A stretch of 64,000 bases of DNA. Origin: Mesocentrotus franciscanus (lineage: Eukaryota > Echinodermata > Echinoidea > Camarodonta > Strongylocentrotidae). The notes beneath the pieces are model-generated. The model saw nothing but the letters and a program-made list of their open reading frames with translations, made no database searches and was not told the DNA's origin. The stretch spans positions 24,699,973-24,763,972 of the forward strand of contig CP137682.1 of assembly GCA_037976565.1 (NCBI GenBank), written 5' to 3'. Below are positions 1 to 10,334 of the stretch, in pieces (within the stretch, counting starts at the first letter, position 1; each line of letters starts with the position of its first letter). The position numbers and the translations under genes were made by a program.

Positions 1-465
1 TGCTTCGGCGAAGTCCCTAGGTAGGTTATGCGTAGGCTGGTGTACGGTGGCGTATGGTTACGCACCCTGTGCATAGGCACCGCGCACCTCGCGACGATTG
101 CGTATAACATGGGTAGGGTTGCGTACGTTTACGTAGGCCTGGCGTACAGGTTTGCTTACGGTTGCTTACTGTGTGCGCAATCTTTTACTGCTTCGTCGGA
201 CTGGCGTAGGGTAGCGTACTATTGCGTAGGCATGGCGTACAGTAGCGTAGTGTTGCGTAGTGTTGCGTAGACTTGCGTAAACAAGACGTTTTTTCTGCGT
301 CTAGTGTCTACGCCGAAAGTACGCAAACAAATTATACATGTTTAATTTTTTGCGTCCATCTCGCGCCCTTTGCGTCCTCGGCGTATAGTTACGTAGGCCA
401 GCGGACGCGCGGCGTCGGTACGCAACACTACGCAACTCTACGCATGGCCCGGTGTGAAAGCCCCT
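1..465. mobile_element. TACG-rich TIR element, copy A (left end cut by window)
   Basis: Right part of the element seen complete at 8885-9452. It is packed with short degenerate TGCGTA/TACGCA motifs and ends in AGGGGCTTTCACACC read inward from 465, followed by TAA. The open frames here are products of this low-complexity sequence. No coding function seen. Confidence 0.75.
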
Positions 466-700
466 TAATGCAGCGATTCCTTGAAAGATAAAGAGCAGGA
501 TGGGCGTAATTATTCTGCTAAGTTTTAGCACAATCTGATTATCCCTTCACAGATATTTCTATAGAATTTTGATTTTCCTTTTTTCACCGTGCACAAGCCC
601 TTGGGAGTCTCAGTGCTTAAATAGACTGCGGACTTTCAACATCCTTTTCTCTAAAGTAACATTTTATGTGACTGGACGTTCTTCTCTTTTCATTGAGTTA

Positions 701-1347
701 GGGACATCCAATTGTGGGTAGTTGTGTACTTAAGGTATGCCATTTGGGTTGGAGGAGGGATCGAGAGGGGGGCATTAGCTAGTGGTGCCTCCCCCTCCCA
801 ATAAGGTATCATTTTTAACACGGCAACACATCGTTGAATCATAACAAATACTCTAGACTTCCATGGATATCAAAATCTCTATTGAAGTGTATTAACAGAA
901 GAAAAACACATTTTCCATAAATATGAAAACAAGCCAAACGGTTTCTAATTAATTGTAAATACTCGCTAAAAACAAGTTTACATAGATCGAATTAAATGGC
1001 TTTTAGAGGGAGCTTGTGATCTTCCATATCACAAGAAATCCAAATACCTTGCAATTGTTAAGTTATAGACTAAATTGTATCACTCTCCCATTAATGATTT
1101 ATTTAAATTAAATATGAGCGTTAGTCAGGATCAGGGTTTCTTCAAGACTGTATGTCTTCTATTACAATTGGCTTTTATTTTATTTGGGTATTGCTTGGAT
1201 CAACAAAGCCATACAGGTAACATGTTAAAAATTATACCTTATTGAGAGGGGGGAGGCACAATTACATGAAGCTAATGCCCCCCACTCTCCTTCCAGAAAC
1301 CCAAATGGCATACCTTAAGTACACAACCACCCACAATTGGATGTCCC
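701..1347. mobile_element. MITE with long (~115 bp) terminal inverted repeats, copy A
   Basis: The ends at 701 and 1347 are inverted copies starting GGGACATCCAATTGTGGG; the similarity runs about 115 bp inward and includes a second inverted block (GGGGGCATTAGCT / TGCCTCC...AATAAGGTAT). Both ends abut TA, as expected for a Tc1/mariner-type target duplication. The interior is AT-rich and non-coding. A near-identical copy lies at 9687-10331. Family assignment is inferred from the TA flanks only. Confidence 0.75.
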
Positions 1348-1350
1348 TAA

Positions 1351-2229
1351 TGCCTCGGTCACACCTTTGCATATTTGGCTTGCGTATTGCTGCGTATTGC
1401 CTGAACGCAGACATAGGCAGTCATACCCAATAAAGCGCAATGATACGTGCTCATTATATACGGCATTCATATATTCTTGTTCAGTGATTGGTCAAAAGTG
1501 TGTCACATGATAAAAAATAAACGCACTATTTTCCCAAGCCGTAAATAGTACCTCAACTAAAAAGACTATTTACGGCTGGGCAATGTCGCCGTGATTTGAC
1601 CCCTACGCGCAGACTAGTTATACGCAAGTTGTGTGTGCACGCATGTATGTGTGATCTTGTGAATGAGTAGGGATGGTATGTATGTTGGAGTTATGAAACT
1701 GTTTGTTGAAACTTGAATCCAACTTGGAATTTTGATTTTTACAGCAAAATCTTTTAACCAATCAATGAACAATGAATATATAAATGAAGTATATAAAACA
1801 AATATATACTGTCTTTATTCGAGTCTCTGATTAAATTAAAACTATATGGTCCTTCGTAACTGCAATAGTGCTATTTTGCTCGTGCTGCGCGCCTCAGCAA
1901 AATAGCACTATTGCAGTCACCTTGGGCCCATATAGTTTTAACCAGAGCCTCTCATGGCAGTATGTATTTGTATACTACGTACTCAATACGCAGATTAGCG
2001 CATAAACCTGCGTTGGTTGCTCGCTAGTTTTAAAATTGTCTAAACTATCGCAAGGAAACGCAAGGTCAAATTGCCTACGAGCGGATACGAGTGGCAACCA
2101 GTGAATGAGAGAAAAAGCTAGCAAGCGACAGCAAGTGGCTTAGCGCAGGTATACGCAATAATACGCACCTCTTTTTTTTGGAGACCGTGTCACTGCCTAT
2201 AGCTGCGTTTCCTGCACGATTTACCTAGC
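1351..2229. mobile_element. Harbinger-family remnant, left end, interrupted
   Basis: Begins with the same terminal sequence (TGCCTCGGTCACACC) as the transposase-bearing element at 10335, preceded by TAA. Positions 1351-1455 and about 1972-2229 match 10335-10440 and 10438-10690. The roughly 500 bp between them are absent from copy B and include a palindrome at about 1836-1938 whose arms share AGTGCTATTTTGCT. The remnant's 3' part is cut at 2229 by the element starting at 2233. No transposase sequence is present in this copy. Confidence 0.65.
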
Positions 2230-3253
2230 TTATGGCCCGGTCACACTATGACGTTTTAGAGAAACTTATAGCTAGCGTATGAAAAATCATGAAATAATGT
2301 CAAAACGTCGGCATACACCCCCCAAAACATCGAAAATTCTGCAGCATGAATAATTTGGGCGTATGCATAACGTATTGAACGTATACCTATCGTATGTCTA
2401 ACCTATTAGTAACCTATCACTAACTTATGACAGCGTATGACAGCGAATCACAGCGTATGGCCAGCGCATGTTCAGCGTTCTCGACCTATGCCCAACGTAT
2501 GAGTAGCTTATGAGGAAACTATGCGCAGCGCGCCGGCGTGTTGCCGAAGATCACGTGACGTTACTTCTAAATAACTTCAATAAATTACTTTACATGCTTA
2601 CAATTTGAAAACGCCTATACTACGCCAGCTGTACGGTAGAAACACGCTCAATAAGTTACTCCGTCGTCAGACATACGTCGAATACGTCTGAATACGTCAA
2701 TATGCTTGTTGTTGTTGTTGTTGAGATTAATGGCGTTTCCATCGTCATTGGATGATTTTCGCCGTTGCAGATACGTCAGATATAGGTTAGATATAGGCTA
2801 GAAGTAAGTTACTCATAGGTTATCAATAAGTTAGCTGTACGGTATACGTTCATGCCAACGTATGTCGACGTATGAGTTACCTACCTCTAACGTATTTAAC
2901 GTGTGTCTAGCTTATGCGTAACGTATGCGTAACGTATGCCTAACCTATGAAGAGGACGTCGGCATACGCCCAAACATTTTGAGCATGCACAAAAAATTAT
3001 TTCGGCCTCTGCGTACAACAACGTATGCCAGCTTAGGGAAGGCAAATTTATTCTGCTTGGCGTTCTTCCGCGGTTGGAACGCCTACTTATCTCTTAATCC
3101 GCGTTCCCGGACGCGTATGGTACGCTGGCAGTCCCTTGGGTTCCCTGCACGCGCCTATTGTTTGCATGGTTTTATAGAAGCCCACCCGCTCGCTAGACCC
3201 GCTGTCAATCAACCTCGACGCTATCCAGCCCGTCTCTAAGACTCTAATCCTTT

Positions 3254-3375
3254 CTAATCTGGCGCTCCCAGACAATAGCTGACCCGTCTAGAACGCTGCT
3301 AATCTGGCGTTCCTGACAATAGCTGACCCGTCTAGAACGCGTTAATCTGGCGTTCCTTGACAATAGCAGCACCCG
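3254..3375. repeat. ~44-bp tandem repeat, three units
   Basis: Three consecutive units contain AATCTGGCG, then GACAATAGC and GACCCGTCTAGAACGC with small indels. It lies just inside the left subterminal part of the 3036-7171 element. Confidence 0.8.
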
Positions 3376-4545
3376 TTATATGATAATAGATTTTCATGGA
3401 TAGAATTTTCAGTCTTGAAAGCAGAGCTGACAACCCTCCCGATAATAAACCTACACCAGGAAGCTGTACGTTGCATGCTGCACGCAACATGTGGAGCTCG
3501 AGAGACCCAAATGGCGGTCACGTGATCTGAGCCCGACCTAGCTGGTTTTAGTGTAGTAAAAAGCTTGCGATAGCGCTCTCCGTGGAAAACAGCTGTTTTT
3601 TCTAGCTGCGGCGTGTGATTCACATAAAGTCAGTCCATCAGCAGGTCGGTGTTGTTTTTTCATTTGGCTTTTTGAAGATACCATCACACTCGAAGGGCTT
3701 GCGATAAGCAAAAAAACTCGTAACAAAATCGCTGATTTCTAGATTTTTAGCGCTTTTTTGGCGAAGCTTTTTCTTAAAACTGGGCTAAGCCCCCACGTGC
3801 TTTGGAAATATGGCTCCGATTCCGCATTTTTGACAGCAAAATTTGGCTTTTGGGATGGATTTTTGAAGTGACATCGGGACTGTCTTGTACTACTAGTGAG
3901 TCACTGTGTGTAGTGCACTGACATGTCATTTGTGTGTGTTATGGATAACGATCCATACATGTACTGTACTGTATGCATGGCTAGGCTTGGGAAATGCGCA
4001 CGTCTTTGAGTGGTGTACATCCCTGTATTGTGTGCAATGTACGTGCGCGCGCTGCAGGAATCGCCAACACAGCACAACTTTGCATACGCTTCTCACAGCC
4101 AGCCGCTAGCAACGTTCGCACAGCCATACTGAACTTACAAAAACGTATTAATACGTTAAAAACCTACAATTGGCCGAGTCTTGGTATTATGTAAATTTAC
4201 AGCAGAAAAATTGGTGTTTTTACAAAATTGATATTGGAATCAAAATAAGAATTTACATTGCATGTACATTACAAGTGAAGATGTGGATGTAACTTTGCGT
4301 TCCTGTTGTTTTTAATTTTCCCTTTTGACGATTTATTTTTATTCTGGTATTTTTGTATTAATTTTGTCCCCTTTTCTATTACCTTCCATCTTTCGTCTCT
4401 CGATTTTTGACCTATTAATCATCACATATATATATATATATATATTATTTTTTTGCTGAGGGGGGGGGGGGCAGAGGTACAAATAAAGTAGCCCTCATTT
4501 GCACACACTCCCCATTTTTGTCGAACTTATATGGGACTTAGGCAT

Positions 4546-5600
4546 TAGGCATTAACTCCTGTTTAAATTTGAGAACAAACGGACCAGTCTTTTGTATATG
4601 AGAAGTAAAAAGATTTCTTATTTCTTATTTCCAATCTAAATGGTCCGCGCTTGCTCTAATAATTGAACAATGTTGTTCTCATTCTCACACATTATGGCAT
4701 TGCGGATGATTTCAAAAGAAAAATAACTAGCGCGTAAATTACAAGCGGTAAAAAGGGGCAAAAAGAAGAAGAAAAAAATCAGTGCTCACTACCCCTCCGC
4801 TTATTCGCCGGCCGGCTGATTCGGCGCTAAATATTTTCTCACGAACTGCCCCCCCTCCCTTTGTTACCGGCTGGATCCGCCCCTGGTATTAGGCATGAAC
4901 ATACTCCTGTTTAAATTTGAGAACAAACGGACCAGTCTTTTGTATATGAGAAGTAAAAATATTTCTTATTTCTTATTTCCAATCTAAATGGTCCATTCGC
5001 TCTAATAATTGAACAATGTTGTTCTCATTCCACATGATGGCATTGCTCTTTATCATTGTCCAGCACTACAACGACATACAAATAATGACACATTTATTGT
5101 GATATTCCCGCCACAAGTATGTCCTGAGTCGGCGCTCTCAAACAAACAGTTTTGGAACTTTGGTGTTGATTGATATTTGCATACCCTCAAAAAGTAGTGC
5201 TGTACCCCCGTTGAGCTTTAAAAAAATTAGTGCTCCACATCCCCCCTCCCACTGAGCAAAATATCGGCTGGCGTGATTTTCAAATTTCAGGGGCAAAAAG
5301 AAAGAAAGAAAAAAATCAGTACTCACTACCCCGGGTTATTCGCCGGCCGGCTGATTCGGCGCTAAATATTTTCTCACGAATTGCCCCCTCCCTCCCTTTG
5401 TTACCGGCTGGATCCGCCCATTGTATATAGGCATGAACATACTCCTGTTTAAATTTGAGAACAAACGGACCAGTCTTTTGTATATGAGAAGTAAAAATAT
5501 TTCTTATTTCTTATTTCCAATCTAAATGGTCCGCGCTTGCTCTAATAATTGAACAATGTTGTTCTCATTCTCACACATGATGGCATTGCTCTTTATCATT
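4546..5600. repeat. Triplicated segment inside the nested element
   Basis: A block of about 150 bp starting near CTCCTGTTTAAATTTGAG and including ATGGTCC recurs at about 4556, 4907 and 5441. Between copies sits a second repeat (about 4755-4885 and 5290-5418) ending in CTGGATCCGCCC, which resembles the ends of the dispersed CAGTGGCGGATCC elements elsewhere in the window. The arrangement implies local duplication after a small element had inserted. Simple runs lie nearby: TA at 4428-4444 and G at 4460-4470. Confidence 0.75.
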
Positions 5601-6239
5601 GTCCAGTCACAACAACGACATACCAATAATGACAGATTTATTATGACATTCCCGCCACAAGTATGTCCTGAGTCGGCGCTCTCAGAACAAAGGCGTAACA
5701 ATCGTAAATAAATCGGTGTTTTGGAACTTTGGTGTTGATTGATATGACGCCTCATTTGAATAATAAATAAGCACATACATTACCATATACCAGGGATTTG
5801 TGAGTTTTAAACTCACAACTCCCTGCCTACATTCTATACAGAAGAAAGTGTTGATTAAAAAGAAAGAGATAGTGGTAGAGAGAGAGAGAGAGGTTAAAAA
5901 GGAAACAGTGTGGATGAGAGAGAGAGAGAGATACATTAGTGCCCCCACCTTTTGGTAAATCCAGGATACGCCCCTGCTTTATTGTAACTATTTTTGTATA
6001 CAACTCATGATATTATATTGACCTGTTTCGTTTTGTTTTGTTTGTTTTGAAATAAATCAAAGTTTATTTGAAAACACTAGCGTTGTTCCCACGATGTCGG
6101 CGGAAGACTTCAAAAGGAAATAACTAGCGCGTAAATTACAAGCGGCCGAGTGTATCATTTACAAGCGTGTCAATTACGCTTGCACGATGTGCGCGCTGAG
6201 CGGGGGAACAGAGATTCATAAATGATTGTGGATTTGTAA

Positions 6240-6338
6240 AGAGTGGACCTTAATTATGCTGCATTGTTGTAGAGCGCTTAGAGACTTCTGATAAAGTAAG
6301 TGTTAGGCGCTATATAAGCAAATATAATTATTATCAAA
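6240..6338 (+). mobile_element. SINE 3'-tail-like fragment
   Basis: Contains AGAGCGCTTAGAGACTTC followed by GGCGCTATATAAGC and an AATAATTATT tail. The same sequence occurs in the opposite orientation at about 60340-60420, where it forms the 3' half of a tRNA-headed SINE. No tRNA-like head is recognisable here, so it is a truncated copy. Confidence 0.6.
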
Positions 6339-7328
6339 ATTTACGTATTTTTAGCGCCAAAAAAAATGATGACCGCGCTCATGTCATGAATATTCACTAG
6401 CAAAAAAGCCAATCACACAACCTGTCTCATGAAAATTCCTCTGTAGAAATGAATGGGGGAAAAGATTGTCAGATTTAAGTGTGTCAGGTGGGTCAGAAAT
6501 AAGTAGTACAGTAAATGGAAACACATAATAAATTTTCCGACGATAATTTAGAGCCCGCCTTTACTGGCTTGCGTCGGCGTAGTATCATTCCATTCAAAAT
6601 CAGATTTCATAAGACCAAACGTCCAAAATAATTAATGACTTGTAAAAGTAGATAACGTTCAAAAATAAATGCAGTCTCGTATAGTAAATATATTTCAAAG
6701 AACAAAACATGAGTGTCTACGTCCCTGTCCCCCCTCTCTCTCTCTCTCGCCCACAAACATCGGACCTCTGCAGCAGCATTGATTGCGATTCACACAGTCT
6801 CTCAAAAGCAAGTACGTTTTATTTAAAAGGAAAGCCTGCCGATCGCTGGAAGGAAGGAATTTTGCTGGCAAAGTGATTAAACGCTTTCTTGCCCCTTTTA
6901 TCAGAACGAGCGATAAATAGAAACCCTGTGCCTCCCAAGGATTATGTAATACATACAAGATAATCCCCAGATAATCGCCCCGTTCTTGCCCATTCATCGG
7001 GAACGCGTACTGCACGCTCCGTTCTCTAAACAAAGGATGGGTACGCAATGAATGGAGAGGGTTTAAATACCCCGTTCTCGTGAGTTCTGGACGCTCGCGT
7101 TCTCTAACAAAGGAGGGTACGCTCGCGTTCCGGATGCGGACGAACGCCAAGTGGAATAAATTTCCCTTCCCTTATACCAGCGTGCTTTTAACGTATACAA
7201 CTTATACCAAACCTACTGTCTTACACCTCCCTGCCCTAACTTATGTCAACGTGCACTAGCTTGTTGGTGAAAATTCACATACGTCGGCATACGTTACTGC
7301 TATACGTTATAGTGTGACCGGGCCATTA

Positions 7329-8325
7329 AGCCCGTTGTCGTTCGCATGAATACGCTATTTGTACTGTTTCTCGCACACCGCACACAGCAGCAAGAACCGT
7401 TGTGATTGCCGCTGGCTACGCCATTGCAACACGTTATTTAAGCAGACTTGGTTCTAAGTATTGTAGTTCATTCATTAACAGGTTAATGGAATAACTCATC
7501 ACTAGGTCCCCAGGAAAGAAACATCTATAACACTTGAATATGTTAGTGAACCGGTCAATATTTAGGGCTTATGCCCCAGGCAAACCTTGAATCGCCATAC
7601 GATGGACCCCATGTTTGTGATTATTTATCATATATGTATTTATATTAATATGTTGACATATCTCCTCAGCCCGGATACCATCACGAAGGGAAAGAAACTT
7701 TCTAAACAACCTGAAGAGATGACTGAACCCCTGAAGGATGACAGACCAAGTACAAGGTACAGATATGTTAATCATAAGTCCACAGTGATACATGTATAAT
7801 TGTTAAATTTGCACTGGTCACAGAATGCCAATGACCGAGTAAGACCATTTATCACTTTTGAGAGTAGTTGAGGTTATTGATCTTTAAAATGTCATGCAAA
7901 TGAACCTTCGGTAGTAATTATAAACGATGGTCGACACCTGCTGTGAAACAGGTAAGTGCGTTAGTGGAAATGAAAATATGACGTTATTCGTTATTCATCT
8001 AAGAGGGAAAGAATTGATAAACATCAAACCTTCAAGATACAACGAATCTTTTATCAGTACACTAAAAACAGATATGATTACATAGGCCCTACAGTTGACC
8101 ATTTTAAATGGTAAAATGCTTAAACGACGGCCTCCTTTCAATTCAATAAAAGCTTTCTTATGTAAACATGCAAGTACATATGTGACTCCGCACAACAAAA
8201 CCAGCAAAAAAGTCAGTAAGTCAAGTAAGTCAAGTGTGGAATTTAGTAAAAGCATAAAAAACGTGTATTTGTTCAGGATGGCCAAATTTAGCTTTTAGAT
8301 TTTCCTAAAAGAGTATACCTTTTTT
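7329..8325. repeat. Segmental-duplication flank, copy A (matches 13961-14946)
   Basis: About 1 kb of mostly AT-rich sequence nearly identical to 13961-14946. The first about 110 bp resemble the Harbinger-family interior (GCTCGTTGTCGTTCGCATGA also at 10680). The rest has no transposon features I recognise but contains the exon-like block at 7670-7756. The copies diverge just after a short T-run at about 8325. Confidence 0.8.
7670..7756 (+). other. Exon-like 87-bp segment, copy A
   Basis: A pyrimidine-containing acceptor (TATCTCCTCAG) precedes an 87-bp segment ending at AAG|GTACAG. It is open in one frame (phase 2 at both ends) and encodes a lysine/glutamate-rich hydrophilic peptide with KKLSKQPEEMTEPLKDD. 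The copy at 14306-14392 is essentially identical. I do not recognise the peptide. It could be a captured or orphan exon; chance cannot be excluded. Confidence 0.3.
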
Positions 8326-8884
8326 AAATGTAATTTCAAAATTTCGAAGCACAAAACAATTTAAAAGTGGTATTAAAGATATAGACCATTTCTGGTCATG
8401 CGATTGCATTGTGAAAGAGACGTTATGGAATCGATCAGAAGTGGTTGATCAACTAGCATATAAGTATTGGTGTGTACTGCAAGGTTCTGGAATCATCAAA
8501 ATGATAAGAAATTTGGCCAAGTCTTGGTAAAGTTACAAGCACTGTACACAGAAAGACCTATATGGGACTATATACGCGATCGCGATATCTATCCAGTCCG
8601 GATCGATATGATAATTTACCAAATATATCAATTAGTAGGCGGTTTCCTGGCAACATTTGTATCATTACGTATGAGTCAAAACATATTCTTTCACATGATT
8701 GGTAATAAGAGCTTCCATTTCATTTTTTGAGAGGGGGCCGTTTCCAAAACTGGTCTATACCTTTAAGGCAGTATTTTGTAGACCTATGTTCTTCTGATTT
8801 TGAGTTTGTTGTAGTAGTTTTTATTTATTTACGACCCTTGTTACTGGTCTCATTATGATCTCCAACCACTTTAAGCCTGAGTAA
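8326..8884. repeat. Intergenic stretch with a dispersed-repeat fragment
   Basis: Positions about 8385-8560 match, in inverted orientation, about 24640-24815 (landmarks CTGGTCATGCGATTGCATTG and TATTGGTGTGTACTGCAAG). This is probably a relic of an unidentified transposon. The remainder (about 8560-8880) shows nothing recognisable. Confidence 0.6.
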
Positions 8885-9452
8885 AGCCCCTTTAACACCG
8901 GATCCGCGTAGAGTTAGGTAGTGTAGCGCACCGACTACGCCCGAAATTAGGCTGCGTATTCATGGAAAAAATGTTGCTTGGCGAAGTCCCTAGGTAGGTT
9001 ATGCGTAGGCTGGTGTACGGTGGCGTATGGTTACGTACCCTGTGCATAGGCACCGCACTCAGCGTACGATTGCGTATAACATGGGTAGGGTTGCGTACGT
9101 TTACGTAGGCCTGGCGTACAGGTTTGCTTACGGTTGCGTACGGTTGCTTACTGTGTGCGCAATCTTTTACTGCTTCGTCGGACTGGCGTAGGGTAGCGTA
9201 CTATTGCGTAGGCATGGCGTACAGTAGCGTAGTGTTGCGTAGTGTTGCGTAGACTTGCGTAAACAAGACGTTTTTTCTGCGTCTAGTGTCTACGCCAAAG
9301 TACGCAAACAAATTATACATGTTTAATTTTTTGCGTCCATCTCGCGTACCCTTTGCGTCCCTCGGCGTATAGTTACGTGGGCCAGCGGCCGCTCGGCGTA
9401 GTCGGTACGCAACACTACGCAACTCTACGCATGGCCCGGTGTGAAAGCCCCT
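8885..9452. mobile_element. TACG-rich TIR element with TAA target duplication, copy B (complete)
   Basis: Inverted ends of about 55 bp: AGCCCCTTTAACACCGG at 8885 against AGGGGCTTTCACACCGG read inward from 9452, continuing through GCGTAGAGTT and CCGACTACGC. TAA flanks both sides (8882-8884, 9453-9455). The interior is a dense degenerate array of TGCGTA-type hexamers. Length, TIR and TAA fit a PIF/Harbinger-type MITE; no protein is encoded. Confidence 0.8.
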
Positions 9453-9686
9453 TAATGCAGCGATTCCTTGAAAGATAAAGAGCAGGATGGGCGTAATTAT
9501 TCTGCTAAGTTTTAGCACAATCTGATTATCCCTTCACAGATATTTCTATAGAATTTTGATTTTCCTTTTTTCACCGTGCACAAGCCCTTGGGAGTCTCAG
9601 TGCTTAAATAGACTGCGGACTTTCAACATCCTTTTCTCTAAAGTAACATTTTATGTGACTGGACGTTCTTCTTTTTCATTGAGTTA

Positions 9687-10331
9687 GGGACATCCAATTG
9701 TGGGTAGTTGTGTACTTAAGGTATGTCATTTGGGTTGGAGGAGGGATCGAGAGGGGGCATTAGCTAGTGGTGCCTCCTCCCAATAAGGTATCATTTTTAA
9801 CACGGCAACACATCGTTGAATCATAACAAATGCTCTAGACTTCCATGGATATCAAAATCTCTATTGAAGTGTATTAACAGAAGAAAAACATATTTTCCAT
9901 AAATATGAAAACAAGCCAAACGGTTTCTAATTAATTGTAAATACTCGCTAAAAACAAGTTTACATAGATCGAATTAAATTGCTTTTAGAGGGAGCTTGTG
10001 ATCTTCCATATCACAAGAAATCCAAATACCTTGCAATTGTTAAGTTATAGACTAAATTGTATCACTATCCCATTAATGATTTATTTAAATTAAATATGAG
10101 CGTTAGTCAGGATCAGGGTTTCTTCAAGACTGTATGTCTTCTATTACAATTGGCTTTTATTTTATTTGGGTGAGTATTGCTTGGATCAACAAAGCCATAC
10201 AGGTAACATGTTAAAAATTATACCTTATTGAGAGGGGGAGGCACAAGTACATGTAGATAATGCCCCCACTCTCCCTCCAGAAACCCAAATGGCATACCTT
10301 AAGTACACAACCACCCACAATTGGATGTCCC
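9687..10331. mobile_element. MITE with long terminal inverted repeats, copy B
   Basis: Counterpart of 701-1347 with the same GGGACATCCAATTG ends and TA flanks. It directly abuts the Harbinger element starting at 10335, as copy A's MITE abuts the remnant at 1351. Confidence 0.75.
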
Positions 10332-10334
10332 TAA

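Larger units (their letters stand above)
3036..7171. mobile_element. Nested 4.1-kb TIR element with TTA target duplication
   Basis: Ends are inverted copies of about 36 bp (GGGAAGG.AAATTTATTC then CTTGGCGTTC), flanked by TTA at 3033-3035 and 7172-7174. Copy B has the uninterrupted site (CAGCTTATACCAGCG, near 13800), showing directly that this block is an insertion. The interior is a mosaic: tandem repeats (3254-3375), a triplicated segment (4546-5600), TA, G, GA and CT runs, and a SINE-like tail. I recognise no transposase in any frame, so it is probably nonautonomous. Confidence 0.85.
2233..7325. mobile_element. PIF/Harbinger-like nonautonomous element, copy A, carrying a nested insertion
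   Basis: Terminal inverted repeats TGGCCCGGTCACACTAT at 2233 and its complement ending at 7325, flanked by TTA at 2230-2232 and 7326-7328. Copy B (13010-13957) is 948 bp, so the 5.1 kb here reflects an insertion of about 4.1 kb at 3036-7171. The body is full of degenerate AACGTATG/CATACGTT motifs. The related sequence at about 10680 (CTCGCTTTAGCTCG) resembles the empty target site. TIR plus a 3-bp TTA duplication is typical of PIF/Harbinger; no transposase is encoded. Confidence 0.85.

Noticed and set aside
3342..3726. Overlapping minus-strand frames near the left part of the nested element
   Set aside because: No recognised domain, no start context and position in transposon sequence.
6695..7150. 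151-codon minus-strand open frame
   Set aside because: It lies in the right subterminal part of the 3036-7171 element, crosses a CT run, includes the inverted repeat itself and shows no domain.
7569..8298. Plus- and minus-strand frames of 60-96 codons
   Set aside because: Except for the 87-bp exon-like block, these are AT-rich frames without recognisable protein features and differ between the duplicate copies.
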